Of a stretch of 64,000 nt of DNA, positions 28,133-37,782 are shown one piece after another; positions within the stretch are counted from its first letter, which is position 1, and each line of letters opens with the position of its first letter. A program made the position numbers and the translations under genes. Origin of the DNA: Cribrihabitans marinus. GTDB taxonomy: Bacteria > Pseudomonadota > Alphaproteobacteria > Rhodobacterales > Rhodobacteraceae. The stretch spans positions 62,001 to 126,000 of the forward strand of contig NZ_FNYD01000005.1 of assembly GCF_900109035.1 (NCBI RefSeq). Direction: 5' to 3'. The notes beneath the pieces were generated by a model. It ran no database searches. It was not told where the DNA came from and saw only the letters and a program-made list of their open reading frames with translations.

Positions 28133-29020
28133 TCAGCCTCCGTCGCTCGTCATGCCGAGCAGCCAGTCCCGCACATGCAACGAGGCGTCAGAAGCGCCCT
28201 GTCGCGGCGTCAGCAGATAGAAGTCCAGTCCAGCCTCAAGAGCACCGTCGATCGGTTGCACAAGACGACCGGTCTCCAGGTCGCGCTGAACGAGGTAGCG
28301 GCTTGCCAGGGCGATCCCCTGCCCAGCCAGGGCCGCGTCGAGGCTCAACGTTGTCTGGTTGAACCGGAGCCCGCGCGGCTGCTCGGCGTCGTCCCCGAAG
28401 GTCAAGCCGATGAACTTCGGCCAGAGATCGTGTGTGTCGTGCAGCAGTGTCATGCGCGCCAAGCCCGCCGCGTCGAGCGGCAGGGTATGAGCGGCAACCA
28501 GGCTTGGCGAGCAGACCGCAATGACGTCCTGTCGGAACATTAGATCGGCGCGCAAGCTCGCCCCGAACGGCGGTCGTCCCTGTCGGACCGCCAGGTCGAT
28601 CCCGTCTGAATGGAAGCTCGAGACGCGCTCCGTGGCGGTGATGCGGAGATCGATCCCGGGATGGGCTGCGGTGAACTCCGCAAGCCGCGGGATGAGCCAT
28701 TTCGACGCGAAGGTAGGGGTGACGCTGATTGTCACCCGAGACGGTGCCGACCGAAGCGCCGCGGTCGCATCGGAGAGCTGGGAGAAAGCGCGCGAGACCG
28801 GCGCGTGGTAGGCGCGCCCCTCCTCGGTGAACGCCAGGCCGCGCGGCTCCCTCAGGAACAGGCGGAGGCCGAGATGCTCCTCGAGTCCACGCACCTGCTG
28901 AGCAACCGCACCTTGGGTCACGCCCAGATCGTCGGCCGCCGCGCGGAAGCTCAGATGTCTGCCCGCCGCTGCGAATGCCCGGAGGCCGTTCAGCGGAGGC
29001 AAGCCGATTTCGTTCGACAC
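28133..29020 (-). CDS. LysR family transcriptional regulator (GcvA-like)
   Basis: The 295-residue protein has an N-terminal winged helix-turn-helix (LRAFAAAGRHLSFRAAADDL, then VTQGAVAQQVRGLEEHLG) and a substrate-binding domain starting at VTISVTPTFASKWLIPRL. I choose the GTG at 29020 because AGGA lies upstream; a TTG at 29047 is in frame. It is transcribed away from the SDR gene, the classic LysR arrangement, so it probably controls that gene from the 117-base gap. Codon use appears less GC-biased than in flanking operons. Confidence 0.88.
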   Translation of the reverse strand: MSNEIGLPPLNGLRAFAAAGRHLSFRAAADDLGVTQGAVAQQVRGLEEHLGLRLFLREPRGLAFTEEGRAYHAPVSRAFSQLSDATAALRSAPSRVTISVTPTFASKWLIPRLAEFTAAHPGIDLRITATERVSSFHSDGIDLAVRQGRPPFGASLRADLMFRQDVIAVCSPSLVAAHTLPLDAAGLARMTLLHDTHDLWPKFIGLTFGDDAEQPRGLRFNQTTLSLDAALAGQGIALASRYLVQRDLETGRLVQPIDGALEAGLDFYLLTPRQGASDASLHVRDWLLGMTSDGG

Positions 29021-29137
29021 AATAGATTTCCTACACTCAAGCAACAACCCATCTGGCTGGTCAGAGCATCATAAACCCCTTAACTGCTGAAATACAGGTG
29101 AAGCCGGACCTCTCCGGCAAGTAAGGAGCATAGGATC

Positions 29138-29842
29138 ATGACGACAGAAAAAGTGGCATTGATCACGGCAGGTGGCAGCGGCATGGGCGCCGGTGCCGCG
29201 AAACGCTTGGCCGCCGATGGTTTCAAGGTCGGCATCCTGTCGTCCTCCGGCAAGGGGGAGGCCCTTGCCGAAGATCTCGGCGGCTTCGGCGTCACCGGAT
29301 CGAACCAATCGGTCGAGGATCTTGCGCGCCTCGTCGACGGCGCGACGGACCGGTGGGGCCGCGTCGACGTTCTCGTGAATTCGGCCGGGCACGGCCCCAA
29401 GGGTGATATTCTCGAGATGACGGACGAGGACTGGCACGCAGGGCTCGACGTCTACCTTCTGAACGTGATCCGTCCCACCCGCCTCGTCACGCCGGTCATG
29501 GCGGCCCAGGGCGGCGGCGCGATCATCAACATCTCCACATTCGCGGCATTCGAACCCGACCCGCTCTTTCCGACCTCCGGCATCTTCCGGGCCGGGCTCG
29601 CCGGCTTCGCCAAGCTCTACGCGGACAAGTATGCCGCGCAGAACATCCGCATGAACAACATCCTGCCGGGCTTCATCGACAGTCTTCCGGAGACGGAGGA
29701 GCGCCGGTCACGCATCCCGATGGGTCGCTACGGCAAGGAAGACGAGGTCTCTTCCCTGATCGGCTGGCTCGCCTCCGAGGGTGGCGGCTACGTCACCGGG
29801 CAAAACTGGCGGATCGACGGAGGGCTGACCCGTGGCGTGTGA
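29138..29842 (+). CDS. SDR family protein lacking the Tyr-x3-Lys motif
   Basis: The 234-residue Rossmann protein has the cofactor motif TAGGSGMGAG, NSAGHG, and the conserved Ser in INISTF (S133). At the place of the catalytic YxxxK the sequence reads TSGIFRAG (residues 146-153), so both Tyr and Lys are missing, with Arg near the Lys position. The C-terminal NILPGF-x-DSLPE and GQNWRIDGG segments are normal. It may be a divergent reductase using other residues, or a non-catalytic binder. It is divergent from the LysR gene and overlaps the next gene. Confidence 0.85.
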   Translation: MTTEKVALITAGGSGMGAGAAKRLAADGFKVGILSSSGKGEALAEDLGGFGVTGSNQSVEDLARLVDGATDRWGRVDVLVNSAGHGPKGDILEMTDEDWHAGLDVYLLNVIRPTRLVTPVMAAQGGGAIINISTFAAFEPDPLFPTSGIFRAGLAGFAKLYADKYAAQNIRMNNILPGFIDSLPETEERRSRIPMGRYGKEDEVSSLIGWLASEGGGYVTGQNWRIDGGLTRGV

Positions 29843-30080
29843 GGCGACCAATATCATCGAGACCGGACGGACCGCGTTCGCCGTGAAATGGGTGGCCTCG
29901 TTCATGCAAATCATGGGCTATGCGGCCACCGGGTTCGGGTTGACGCCTTGGAACCTGTACCTGTTTCTCGTCGGTGTGTTGGGCTGGTTGATGGTGGGTG
30001 TGCTGTGGAACGACCGGGCGCTGGTGCTGGTGCACCTCGTTGCGTTCGGCTCGATGCTGGTTGGAATGGCAAGCCAATGA
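29832..30080 (+). CDS. Small membrane protein (DUF6552-like)
   Basis: An 82-residue protein starting with GTG inside the end of the SDR gene (11-base overlap). Hydrophobic segments cover about residues 20-37, 39-58 and 62-80. The WVASFMQIMGYAATGFG and WNLYLFLVGVLGWLMVG stretches are compatible with a small family I associate with the label DUF6552, which I could not verify. It is presumably cotranscribed with the SDR gene; function unknown. Confidence 0.7.
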   Translation: MACEATNIIETGRTAFAVKWVASFMQIMGYAATGFGLTPWNLYLFLVGVLGWLMVGVLWNDRALVLVHLVAFGSMLVGMASQ

Positions 30081-30237
30081 CGTGATTGGTCTCGCAGCGG
30101 AGGTTTGGCATGGAAGGTGTGACCGTCGGCCAAGGGACGTTCGCACTTCTTCGCGAAACACCATCGAAAGTCCGGAAATCCTGCAAGATCGAAAACGCAC
30201 CACACTTTGACGCACCACCGGCAGCTCACCCCGCCCC

Positions 30238-30717
30238 CTACTCCTCCAGCGAGCCATGCACAGCCAGGATATCGAGCGCCGCGCCCTGGGGTTCGATCAC
30301 GCGGTAGGTTTCGCGCACGCCGTCGTCGTCCAGCTCGCGGGTGACGGTCAGGAGGGTGTTGGCGGCATGGGCTTCGCACAGGTCGCACATCTGGGCGATC
30401 TCCTCGCGGGCCACGCCCAGCGCCGCCTCGACCGAGGGGGCGCCGTAGAGATCGACGAAATGCTGCGCCAGATCCTGTTCGAGCGCCGCGCGCTCCTCGG
30501 GCTGGATCTGCGTCACCGCGACGAAGGTGACGCGGCCGAAGGTCTCGAGCCCGAGCCAGCCGTTGATGAAGGCCTGGCGCGGCTTGCCTTCCAGGTCGGC
30601 CTCGCCCCAGTTCGAGAATTCGAACCCGCCCGAGATGCACCATTCGCCGGTCCGGGCCGGAGAGTGGAACACGCGCTGGTCGCTCTCGTCGAAATGGATC
30701 GCACGGGCCAGTTTCAT
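30238..30717 (-). CDS. DUF6505-like conserved protein
   Basis: A 159-residue soluble acidic protein beginning MKLARAIHFDESD, with FSNWGEADLEGKPRQAF and a CDLCEAHAANT segment holding two cysteines. Its start overlaps the stop of the ligase-like gene (TGATG). It belongs to the minus-strand group beside the formate dehydrogenase locus. I recognise it only as a conserved alphaproteobacterial family; no function is known to me. Confidence 0.75.
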   Translation of the reverse strand: MKLARAIHFDESDQRVFHSPARTGEWCISGGFEFSNWGEADLEGKPRQAFINGWLGLETFGRVTFVAVTQIQPEERAALEQDLAQHFVDLYGAPSVEAALGVAREEIAQMCDLCEAHAANTLLTVTRELDDDGVRETYRVIEPQGAALDILAVHGSLEE

Positions 30718-31421
30718 CACCGATCTCCCAGAAGTGTGGTCAGCGGCAGCAGGTGGGTCTGGTCGCCGTCGCGCAGGAGCATCCCGAACCGCTCGTCGAC
30801 GCCCAGGAAGGTGCCGGTCAGGCCGCCCTGCTCGACGGCCTCGCCGACGCCATGCGCCAGCCCCATCCATTCGCCGTGCAGCGGCGCATTGCCCGCGCCG
30901 TCCCAGCGGTTGATCCAGTTCAGCGTGTGGCGCGCCCAGGCCTCGAGCAGGGTTTGCGGATCCACCTCGGCGCAGCCCTCGTCATGGAGCGCGGTGACAT
31001 CCGGCGTGGCGCCCGGCGCCTGCGCGGTCTGCAGGATCGCAACATCCAGCCCCACCACCAGCCAGTCGGGCACGGCATCCGGCGCATCCGTCGCTGCGGC
31101 CACGCGCAGGGTGCCGCAGCGCGCACCGTTGACGCGGATCGTCCCGTCCCAGCCCAGATGCACCGCCACCTCGGGCGGGGCGAGCGCGCCCAGCGCGTTC
31201 TGGAACCCGACACCGCAGAGCGGCATCATCGCCATCGCGTCGGCCAGCGGCACCTCGGGCGCGACGACCAGCGCCGCGCGCAGCCGGTCGGCCTGCACGT
31301 TGTGCACCACCGTCCCGGCATCGCAGCCCAGCGCCGCCAGCGCGCGGGCCCGGTCGAACGGGTCCGCGCCCGCGGTGACGGCCTGGCCCTGCATCAGCGG
31401 CGGGAACGTGGGCTGCGCCAT
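30717..31421 (-). CDS. Biotin/lipoate--protein ligase-like protein
   Basis: The 234-residue protein resembles the catalytic fold of biotin/lipoate ligases, with ALVVAPEVPLADA, VHLGWDGTIRVNGARCGTL and a C-terminal GTFLGVDERFGMLLR domain like the one behind the BirA catalytic core. The BirA helix-turn-helix is missing. The canonical GRGRxGR biotinyl-AMP loop is not visible, so ligase activity is doubtful. It lies 2 bases after the Mrp gene. Association with an Mrp ATPase and formate dehydrogenase genes suggests a cofactor-assembly role. Confidence 0.75.
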   Translation of the reverse strand: MAQPTFPPLMQGQAVTAGADPFDRARALAALGCDAGTVVHNVQADRLRAALVVAPEVPLADAMAMMPLCGVGFQNALGALAPPEVAVHLGWDGTIRVNGARCGTLRVAAATDAPDAVPDWLVVGLDVAILQTAQAPGATPDVTALHDEGCAEVDPQTLLEAWARHTLNWINRWDGAGNAPLHGEWMGLAHGVGEAVEQGGLTGTFLGVDERFGMLLRDGDQTHLLPLTTLLGDR

Positions 31422-31423
31422 GC

Positions 31424-32481
<1,058 letters not shown>

Positions 32482-32485
<4 letters not shown>

Positions 32486-32679
32486 GCCTCGCCGTCCTTG
32501 ATCCGGCCGTGGACCACGTGCTCGACCTCCAGCCCGTCGATGGTCAGCACCATCTTGGCCTCGAAGTCGCCGCCGGGCGGGGTGCCGGCCTTGCGCAACC
32601 CCTCTTCGATGGCCTGCTGGCTGGTCACGCCGACCTGCTTGAGGAACTTGCGCATCGACATGTTGTAATCGCCGCTCAT
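32482..32679 (-). CDS. Small DUF6494-like protein
   Basis: A 65-residue protein with MRKFLKQVGVTSQQAIEEGL and a C-terminal VEHVVHGRI segment, the pattern I associate with DUF6494. It is the first gene of the minus-strand group and overlaps the Mrp start by 4 bases. A ribosome site GGAGG is present. Function is unknown. Confidence 0.75.
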
Positions 32680-32751
32680 GGTTCTCGGACCTCCTTCCGG
32701 GGTTTCAAAACAATTGACGCACGCGCATCGCCGACCCTAGGCTGAGTGCCC

Positions 32752-33480
32752 ATGCGTTCGGTCCTCTTGTGCCTGACCCTGCTCCTGGCTGCCAGTGCCT
32801 CCTGGTCGCAGGAACCGCTTGGCCTGGCCGCACCCGAGGCCGTCGCGCGGACCGGGCTTCTCAAACATATTCTGCCGCGCTTCTCGCTCAAGACCGGAAT
32901 CCGGGTTCGTCCCGACGAAAACGGCGCGATGCGGCTGGCCGAAGCGGGCGCGGGCCCGCCGGTGTTCCGGCGCGGAGGGGCGGTCTATCACCTCGAGATC
33001 GGCGACGATCCGCGGCAGGTGCGATTCCGCGACTGGCTCATCTCCGAGATCGGGCGCCGGACGATCGAAAGTTTCCAGCCCGATGGAGAGCCGATGTTCA
33101 CCGCCCGTTTCGACGCCCAAGTCGAAGAGGAGACCGTCGGTTTCGAGGGCGACAGCGCGGCGGGCGCGCGGCTCTCCCTGACCCATTGCGGGCGCTGCCA
33201 TGTGATCGGGCCGCAGAACCGGATGAACGGGCTCGGCTCCACGCCCTCCTTCGCGGTTCTGCGCACGCTGCCCGACTGGGCCGAGCGGTTTCAGCAGTTC
33301 TACGTGCTCAAGCCGCATGGCGCCTTCACCCAGATCGAGGGAGTCACCCCGCCCTTCGACATCGAACGCCCGTCTCCGATCCATCCCGTGCGCATGACGC
33401 TGGACGATCTCGAAGCGATCCTGGCCTTCGTGGCGACGACATCCGCCGCTGATCTCGGCGCGCCGCTGCAACTTCAGTGA
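32752..33480 (+). CDS. Exported monohaem c-type cytochrome-like protein
   Basis: The 242-residue protein begins with a signal peptide (MRSVLLCLTLLLAASASWSQ). A single haem motif CGRCH lies near residue 147, and a HPVRMTLDDLEAIL segment near the C-terminus supplies possible Met ligation. The 130 residues before the haem site form a separate domain I do not recognise. The start at 32752 is preferred to a GTG at 32746. It is divergent from the Mrp group and overlaps the convergent poly-ferredoxin gene by 7 bases. Confidence 0.82.
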   Translation: MRSVLLCLTLLLAASASWSQEPLGLAAPEAVARTGLLKHILPRFSLKTGIRVRPDENGAMRLAEAGAGPPVFRRGGAVYHLEIGDDPRQVRFRDWLISEIGRRTIESFQPDGEPMFTARFDAQVEEETVGFEGDSAAGARLSLTHCGRCHVIGPQNRMNGLGSTPSFAVLRTLPDWAERFQQFYVLKPHGAFTQIEGVTPPFDIERPSPIHPVRMTLDDLEAILAFVATTSAADLGAPLQLQ

Positions 33481-35429
33481 TCCTTGCGCGTCGAGTAGTA
33501 ATCCTCGGTGGTTCGCGGCCTGGGCCTGGGCGCGCCTGTGAAGGGATTGTTCTCGCTGTGGAACTGCGCCTGCACCCGGCAATCGTCGCACATCTGGATC
33601 ATCCGCGCCTGCTCTGACGAGGCAAAGGCCGGGTGAGTGCCGGCCAGCTTGTCCATGATCCGCTCAACTGTGGATTTCACTCCGAACAGCGCGCCGCATT
33701 CGACGCAGGCGAACGGCTCCTCCTCGTTCAGGACGCGCTGGCCCAGCGCCGCATCGGACAGGTCGAACCGCGGCTCCAGCGCGATCGCATCCTCCGGGCA
33801 GACGCTGCGGCAGATGCCGCATTGCAGGCAGGCATCCTCCTGGAAGTTCAGTTGCGGCTTGTCGGGGTTGTCCATCAGCGCGCCCGACGGGCAAAGCGAC
33901 ACGCAGCTCAGGCACAGCGTGCAGGCGTCGGTATCCACCAGAACCGCACCATAGGGGGCGTGTTCGGGCAACGGCAGCGGCGCCTCGGCCTGCGGGTTGA
34001 GCGCCTGCGCCGCCAGCCGCGCGACCTGGCGCCGGTTGCCCAGCGGCAGCACCGGCTGGGCCAGGGGCGCGGGCGCGTCGGCCGCATAGAGCAGATCGGC
34101 CAGCGCGTCCGGATCGGCCTCGTCGATCAGACCCAGACGCCCCGGCCCGGCAATCGCCTCGGCCAGGGCCAGGTCGCGGCTCAGGGCATCGCGCTCGGTC
34201 GTGGGCGCGAGCACGACATCGACGCGGGCAAAGCCATGCGCCAGCCCGGCCAGCATCTCGGCATGGCCGAAGCCCGACACCACCTCCAGTTCCAGCGGGA
34301 TCACATCGGCCGGCAGGCCGCGCCCGAAGCGGGCGGCCAGCCGGATCATCTCGGCCCCGTGCGCCTCGTGCACCAGCAGGCGCGGCGCATCCCCGCCGGC
34401 CTGCCGGTAGGTCCGGGACAGCACCTCCATCCGGCGCAGCAGGGTCGAAATCGCCGGATCCTCGTAGGTGATCGCGGTCGAGGGGCAGAGCGCCGCGCAG
34501 GACCCGCACCCGGCGCAGACCATCGGGTCGATGGCCACGTGGTCGCCGGCGGGCACAATCGCGCCGGTGGGGCAGATGTCGAGGCAGTTGGTGCACCCCA
34601 CCTGCCCGGCGCGGGAATGGGCACACAGGCTTTCGTCCAGCCGCACATAGAGCGGCTTTTCGAACGTGCCGACCAGCTGCGCCGCGTCATTCGCCAACCG
34701 CGCCACGGCCAGCGGATCGCGCGGATCGGCCCGCAGATAGCCTTCGCGCTTGTCCGGCGCCGGAACCATCGCCGCCGCGCCGGTCAGGTCGATCACGATG
34801 TCGCAATCCGAGCGCGCGCCGTCGCGCGGTTCGGTCAACGTGAAGTCGCCACGCCCCGAGGGCGAGACCGACCGAAACCCGTCGAGCCGCAACGCGAACC
34901 CGCCCAGCGCGCCGCTGAGCTGACGCACCCGGCCCCGGATCACGTCGAAATCGCGCCGCGCTGGCAGGTCCGCCGCGTCGGTGACAAGCACCGTGACCGC
35001 GAGCGTCCCGCACAGGCGGGCGGCCAGATCGAAGGCGACATCGCCGGGGCCGGCGATGAGGCAGACGCCCTCGCTGATCACGTCCACCGCAGGCGTGATC
35101 GGAGCGGGCAAAAGCGCCTCGGCGGCCAGAGCGGCCATCTTGGGCCCGGCCCGGTCGCCCTGGTCGGACCACCCCGCCCGGTCGCGCAGATCGACGAAGC
35201 CCGGCGCCTCGACGCCCAGTTCTTCGGCCAGCGCCTCGAACGTCGCGCGCTCCTGCTGGCAGGCGATCACGGCGTCGCCCTGCCCGATCAGCCGCGCGGC
35301 CTGGTCCAGCTCGGCCCCGCACAGCTCGGTATGGACCCGCGAACAGCTGGTGCCGCATCCCTGCGCGATCCGCTCGGCATCGACCGCCTGCGATCCGGCG
35401 CAATCGCAAAGAATCAACGATTTGACCAT
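33474..35429 (-). CDS. Poly-ferredoxin (multi-cluster 4Fe-4S protein) of the formate dehydrogenase locus
   Basis: The 651-residue protein has an N-terminal Cys-rich stretch (LCDCAGS, CGTSCSR), two ferredoxin pairs (CTNCLDICP with CAGCGSCAALCP, and CTLCLSCVSLCP with CLQCGICRSVCP), and a C-terminal part with CVECG and CDDCR. At least four [4Fe-4S] clusters are expected. Similar proteins precede fdh genes in Shewanella and many roseobacters. The start at 35429 follows a GGGAG ribosome site. It is cytoplasmic by sequence and may pass electrons or serve assembly of the dehydrogenase. Confidence 0.9.
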   Translation of the reverse strand: MVKSLILCDCAGSQAVDAERIAQGCGTSCSRVHTELCGAELDQAARLIGQGDAVIACQQERATFEALAEELGVEAPGFVDLRDRAGWSDQGDRAGPKMAALAAEALLPAPITPAVDVISEGVCLIAGPGDVAFDLAARLCGTLAVTVLVTDAADLPARRDFDVIRGRVRQLSGALGGFALRLDGFRSVSPSGRGDFTLTEPRDGARSDCDIVIDLTGAAAMVPAPDKREGYLRADPRDPLAVARLANDAAQLVGTFEKPLYVRLDESLCAHSRAGQVGCTNCLDICPTGAIVPAGDHVAIDPMVCAGCGSCAALCPSTAITYEDPAISTLLRRMEVLSRTYRQAGGDAPRLLVHEAHGAEMIRLAARFGRGLPADVIPLELEVVSGFGHAEMLAGLAHGFARVDVVLAPTTERDALSRDLALAEAIAGPGRLGLIDEADPDALADLLYAADAPAPLAQPVLPLGNRRQVARLAAQALNPQAEAPLPLPEHAPYGAVLVDTDACTLCLSCVSLCPSGALMDNPDKPQLNFQEDACLQCGICRSVCPEDAIALEPRFDLSDAALGQRVLNEEEPFACVECGALFGVKSTVERIMDKLAGTHPAFASSEQARMIQMCDDCRVQAQFHSENNPFTGAPRPRPRTTEDYYSTRKDH

Positions 35430-35653
35430 GTTTCTCCCTCGGGGTTCGATGCACGGCATCACCGCGCGCCCCGGCAGCAGACTAGGCCCTTGCACGGCAC
35501 CGCGTAAAGCCCGCACGCGCGCTGCGGTCAAAGACCCGGTTGTCGCGGCGGCCCCGGGGTGCTGCGCAATCGGAAAAGGCTTGGCACACGGTGGTATTCT
35601 GTTTCATACTTGTCGCAACGGAAGGCTGGGGCGAGCCTTCCAGGGAGGGAAGA
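35430..35653. promoter_or_regulatory. Divergent promoter region of the formate dehydrogenase locus
   Basis: Between the poly-ferredoxin (minus) and DUF3305 (plus) genes, TTGGCA at 35581-35586 and CATACT at 35605-35610 (18-base spacer) make a weak plus-strand promoter candidate. The predicted transcript would begin about 35617, just before a perfect hairpin at 35620-35641. No minus-strand promoter was clear. Confidence 0.4.
35620..35641 (+). promoter_or_regulatory. Leader hairpin next to the ribosome site of the DUF3305 gene
   Basis: GGAAGGCT (35620-35627), a GGGGCG loop and AGCCTTCC (35634-35641) form a perfect 8-base-pair stem. The ribosome site GGGAGGG begins at 35643, one base after the stem, and the TTG start follows at 35654. 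It has no T run, so a terminator is unlikely; a role in mRNA stability or initiation is possible. Confidence 0.5.
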
Positions 35654-36208
35654 TTGGCGTCAGCCGCCATACACATCGACATGCCGCTGGGCGTCATTGT
35701 CCGGAAGATACCGGGCGTCACCCGCTGGGCGCAGTGGAACTGGCGCGCGGTAGCGGTGCTGCCGGGCGCCGGACCTGCCGATTGGGTCGAGCTGCGCCGC
35801 GAGGGCGATGCGGTGGAATACCACGCCGCGACCCTTCCGCTGACGCTCTGGGCGGCCGAGGCCGAGGCCTACCTGGCAAATCTCTCGGACAAGCAGCCGT
35901 CGATCTACCTGGTCCTGCGGGACGAGGCGCGCGACGGGCAGCCGCTGGACGCGGTTCTCGTCACCGCCTCGCCCTACGAGGCGCAGGACTATGCCGATAC
36001 CGGCGAGGAGATCGTCGAGAAGATCCCCATGACCGAGGGGCTGATCGCCTGGGTCCGGGATTTCGCGCTGGAACATCACCGCGACGAGCATTTCGTCAAG
36101 CGCAAGCGCGACAAGGCGCGGGTCGATCGGGTCGAGGACGGCAAGGGCGACGCCCGGATCCGCCAGCCCGCGGATGTCTACCGCGCGCCGCGGAGGGCGA
36201 TGCAATGA
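35654..36208 (+). CDS. DUF3305 family protein
   Basis: The 184-residue protein has the DUF3305 core GVIVRKIPGVTRWAQWNWRA and SIYLVLRDEA. I choose the TTG at 35654 for its strong GGGAGGG site 4 bases upstream; the alternative ATG at 35681 lies 31 bases from it. DUF3305 and DUF3306 genes accompany fdh operons in many proteobacteria, where they are predicted accessory proteins. It overlaps the DUF3306 gene by 4 bases (ATGA). Confidence 0.88.
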   Translation: MASAAIHIDMPLGVIVRKIPGVTRWAQWNWRAVAVLPGAGPADWVELRREGDAVEYHAATLPLTLWAAEAEAYLANLSDKQPSIYLVLRDEARDGQPLDAVLVTASPYEAQDYADTGEEIVEKIPMTEGLIAWVRDFALEHHRDEHFVKRKRDKARVDRVEDGKGDARIRQPADVYRAPRRAMQ

Positions 36209-36774
36209 GCGCGGGGTCGGATTTCTGGTCACGCCGCCGCGCCTCGGTCGCCGCCGAGCAAGAGGCCGAGCACGCCGCGCTGGCCGCCGAGCAGGCCGAG
36301 GCCGAACGGGCCGCATTGGCCGACCGCAGCGATGCAGAGATCCTGGAAGAGCTGGACCTGCCCGATCCCGACAGCCTGCAGCCGGGCGACGATGTGTCGG
36401 GCTTCATGGCCCGTGCCGTGCCCGATCGTCTGCGCCGTCGCGCGCTGCGCCGGCTGTGGCGGCTCAACCCGGTGCTGGCCAATGTCGACGGGCTGGTGGA
36501 TTACGGCGGGGACTATACCGACGCCGCCTGCATGATCGAGAACCTGCAGACCGCCTATCAGGTCGGGCGCGGCATGCTGGCCCATGCCGAGACGCTGGCC
36601 CGGCAGGAAGAGGCGGCGGAGGTCGCTGCGGCAGAGCCCGAGGATCCGGATGCCCGGAAGCCGGTGGAGGCGCCGGAAGAGCCGGCGCCCGCCTATGCCG
36701 CGACGCCCATGGCCCAAACCGGCGACGAGGCTCCCCCCGCCCCGCGCCGCATGCGGTTCGAATTCGAAGGATAG
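36205..36774 (+). CDS. DUF3306 family protein
   Basis: A 189-residue protein with a Glu/Ala-rich N-terminal helix (about residues 10-45), the LPDPDSLQPGDDVSGFMARA motif, and LRRRALRRLWRLNPVLANVDGLVDY in the middle. The C-terminal third is low-complexity and acidic, ending in PRRMRFEFEG. It is found next to fdh genes and is taken to help assemble the enzyme. Confidence 0.88.
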   Translation: MSAGSDFWSRRRASVAAEQEAEHAALAAEQAEAERAALADRSDAEILEELDLPDPDSLQPGDDVSGFMARAVPDRLRRRALRRLWRLNPVLANVDGLVDYGGDYTDAACMIENLQTAYQVGRGMLAHAETLARQEEAAEVAAAEPEDPDARKPVEAPEEPAPAYAATPMAQTGDEAPPAPRRMRFEFEG

Positions 36775-36777
36775 AGA

Positions 36778-37392
36778 ATGGACACGGCCACGACCCAGAC
36801 CCCGGAGATCAGCGAGGAAGACCGCCTGCGCGCGGATTTCTACAACTTTCTCGGCCTGGTGCTGGCCGGACCGCCGGACCAGGGGCTGCTGGACCAGATC
36901 GCGGGGCTGAGCGGCGACGACACCGATCTGGGCCAGGCCGTCGGCGCGATGGCCCGGGTCGCCGGCGTCACCGGACCCGCCGCCGCCGAACGCGAATACA
37001 ACGCGCTGTTCGTGGGGCTGGGCCGGGGCGAGTTGCTGCCCTATGCCAGCTACTACCTGACCGGGTTCCTCAACGAGAAGCCGCTGGCGCAGCTGCGCCA
37101 GGACATGGCGGCACAGGGCATCACGCGGGCGCGCGCCGTGCACGAGCCCGAAGACAACATCGCCTCGCTGATGGAGGTCATGGCCGGGCTGATCGTCGGC
37201 CGTTTCGGCGGCGCACCGGCGCCGCAGGACGTGCAAAAGACCTTCTGGAACCGGCATATCGGCCCCTGGGCGGGGCATTTCTATTCGGATCTCGAGGCCG
37301 CCGAGGCGTCGGTCCTCTATGCCTCGGTCGGCACAGCCGGCCGGGTGTTCATGGAGATCGAGCGCGAGGCGTTCCGGATGTCGGCGGCCTGA
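36778..37392 (+). CDS. TorD/DmsD family molybdoenzyme chaperone
   Basis: The 204-residue all-helical protein has LRADFYNFLGLVLAGPP, EREYNALFVGLGRGELLPYASYYLTGF and the EPEDNIASLMEVMAGL segment, which is the E-P-x-D-H/N-x motif region of TorD chaperones. Such proteins bind the Tat signal peptide of a molybdo/tungsto-enzyme, here FdhA, during cofactor insertion. It begins 3 bases after DUF3306. Confidence 0.92.
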   Translation: MDTATTQTPEISEEDRLRADFYNFLGLVLAGPPDQGLLDQIAGLSGDDTDLGQAVGAMARVAGVTGPAAAEREYNALFVGLGRGELLPYASYYLTGFLNEKPLAQLRQDMAAQGITRARAVHEPEDNIASLMEVMAGLIVGRFGGAPAPQDVQKTFWNRHIGPWAGHFYSDLEAAEASVLYASVGTAGRVFMEIEREAFRMSAA

Positions 37393-37451
37393 GCCGCATT
37401 TCGCCGGCACCCGCGCAGGGTGCCGAAACCGCAACAGGGAGGAGGATCCCG

Positions 37452-37640
37452 ATGAAGAAGACGGAAAAGCAGGGCGCAAGCCGCCGCGATTTCCTCAAGC
37501 TCGCCGGCACGGCGGCACCCGCGGCCGCGGCCGTGGTGGCCACGTCCGGCACGGCCGAGGCGTCCCCGGAGCCGGTCGAGGACGGCCGGATGCAGGACAC
37601 CGCGCATACCCGCGCCTATTACGACAGCGCGCGCTTCTGA
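37452..37640 (+). CDS. Small Tat-motif protein of the formate dehydrogenase operon (FdhX-like)
   Basis: The 62-residue protein carries the twin-arginine motif SRRDFLKLAG near residue 10 and a following hydrophobic stretch, then a short acidic tail with the C-terminal sequence AYYDSARF. Genes of this size stand next to fdhA in many proteobacteria; FdhX is an accessory peptide in Shewanella. A GGGAGGA ribosome site lies in front. Confidence 0.82.
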   Translation: MKKTEKQGASRRDFLKLAGTAAPAAAAVVATSGTAEASPEPVEDGRMQDTAHTRAYYDSARF

Positions 37641-37782
37641 CGCGCTGACCGAGACAGGACGCCGCCCGGTCTGATCCCCGGACGCTGTCGCCCCCGGCCG
37701 ACGGTTGCGAAAGGCCCCGACGCCGGTTTCTCACAGGTACCAAGCCAGCCACGCAAGCCGTGGCGCGCAAGGGAGGAAAGAC

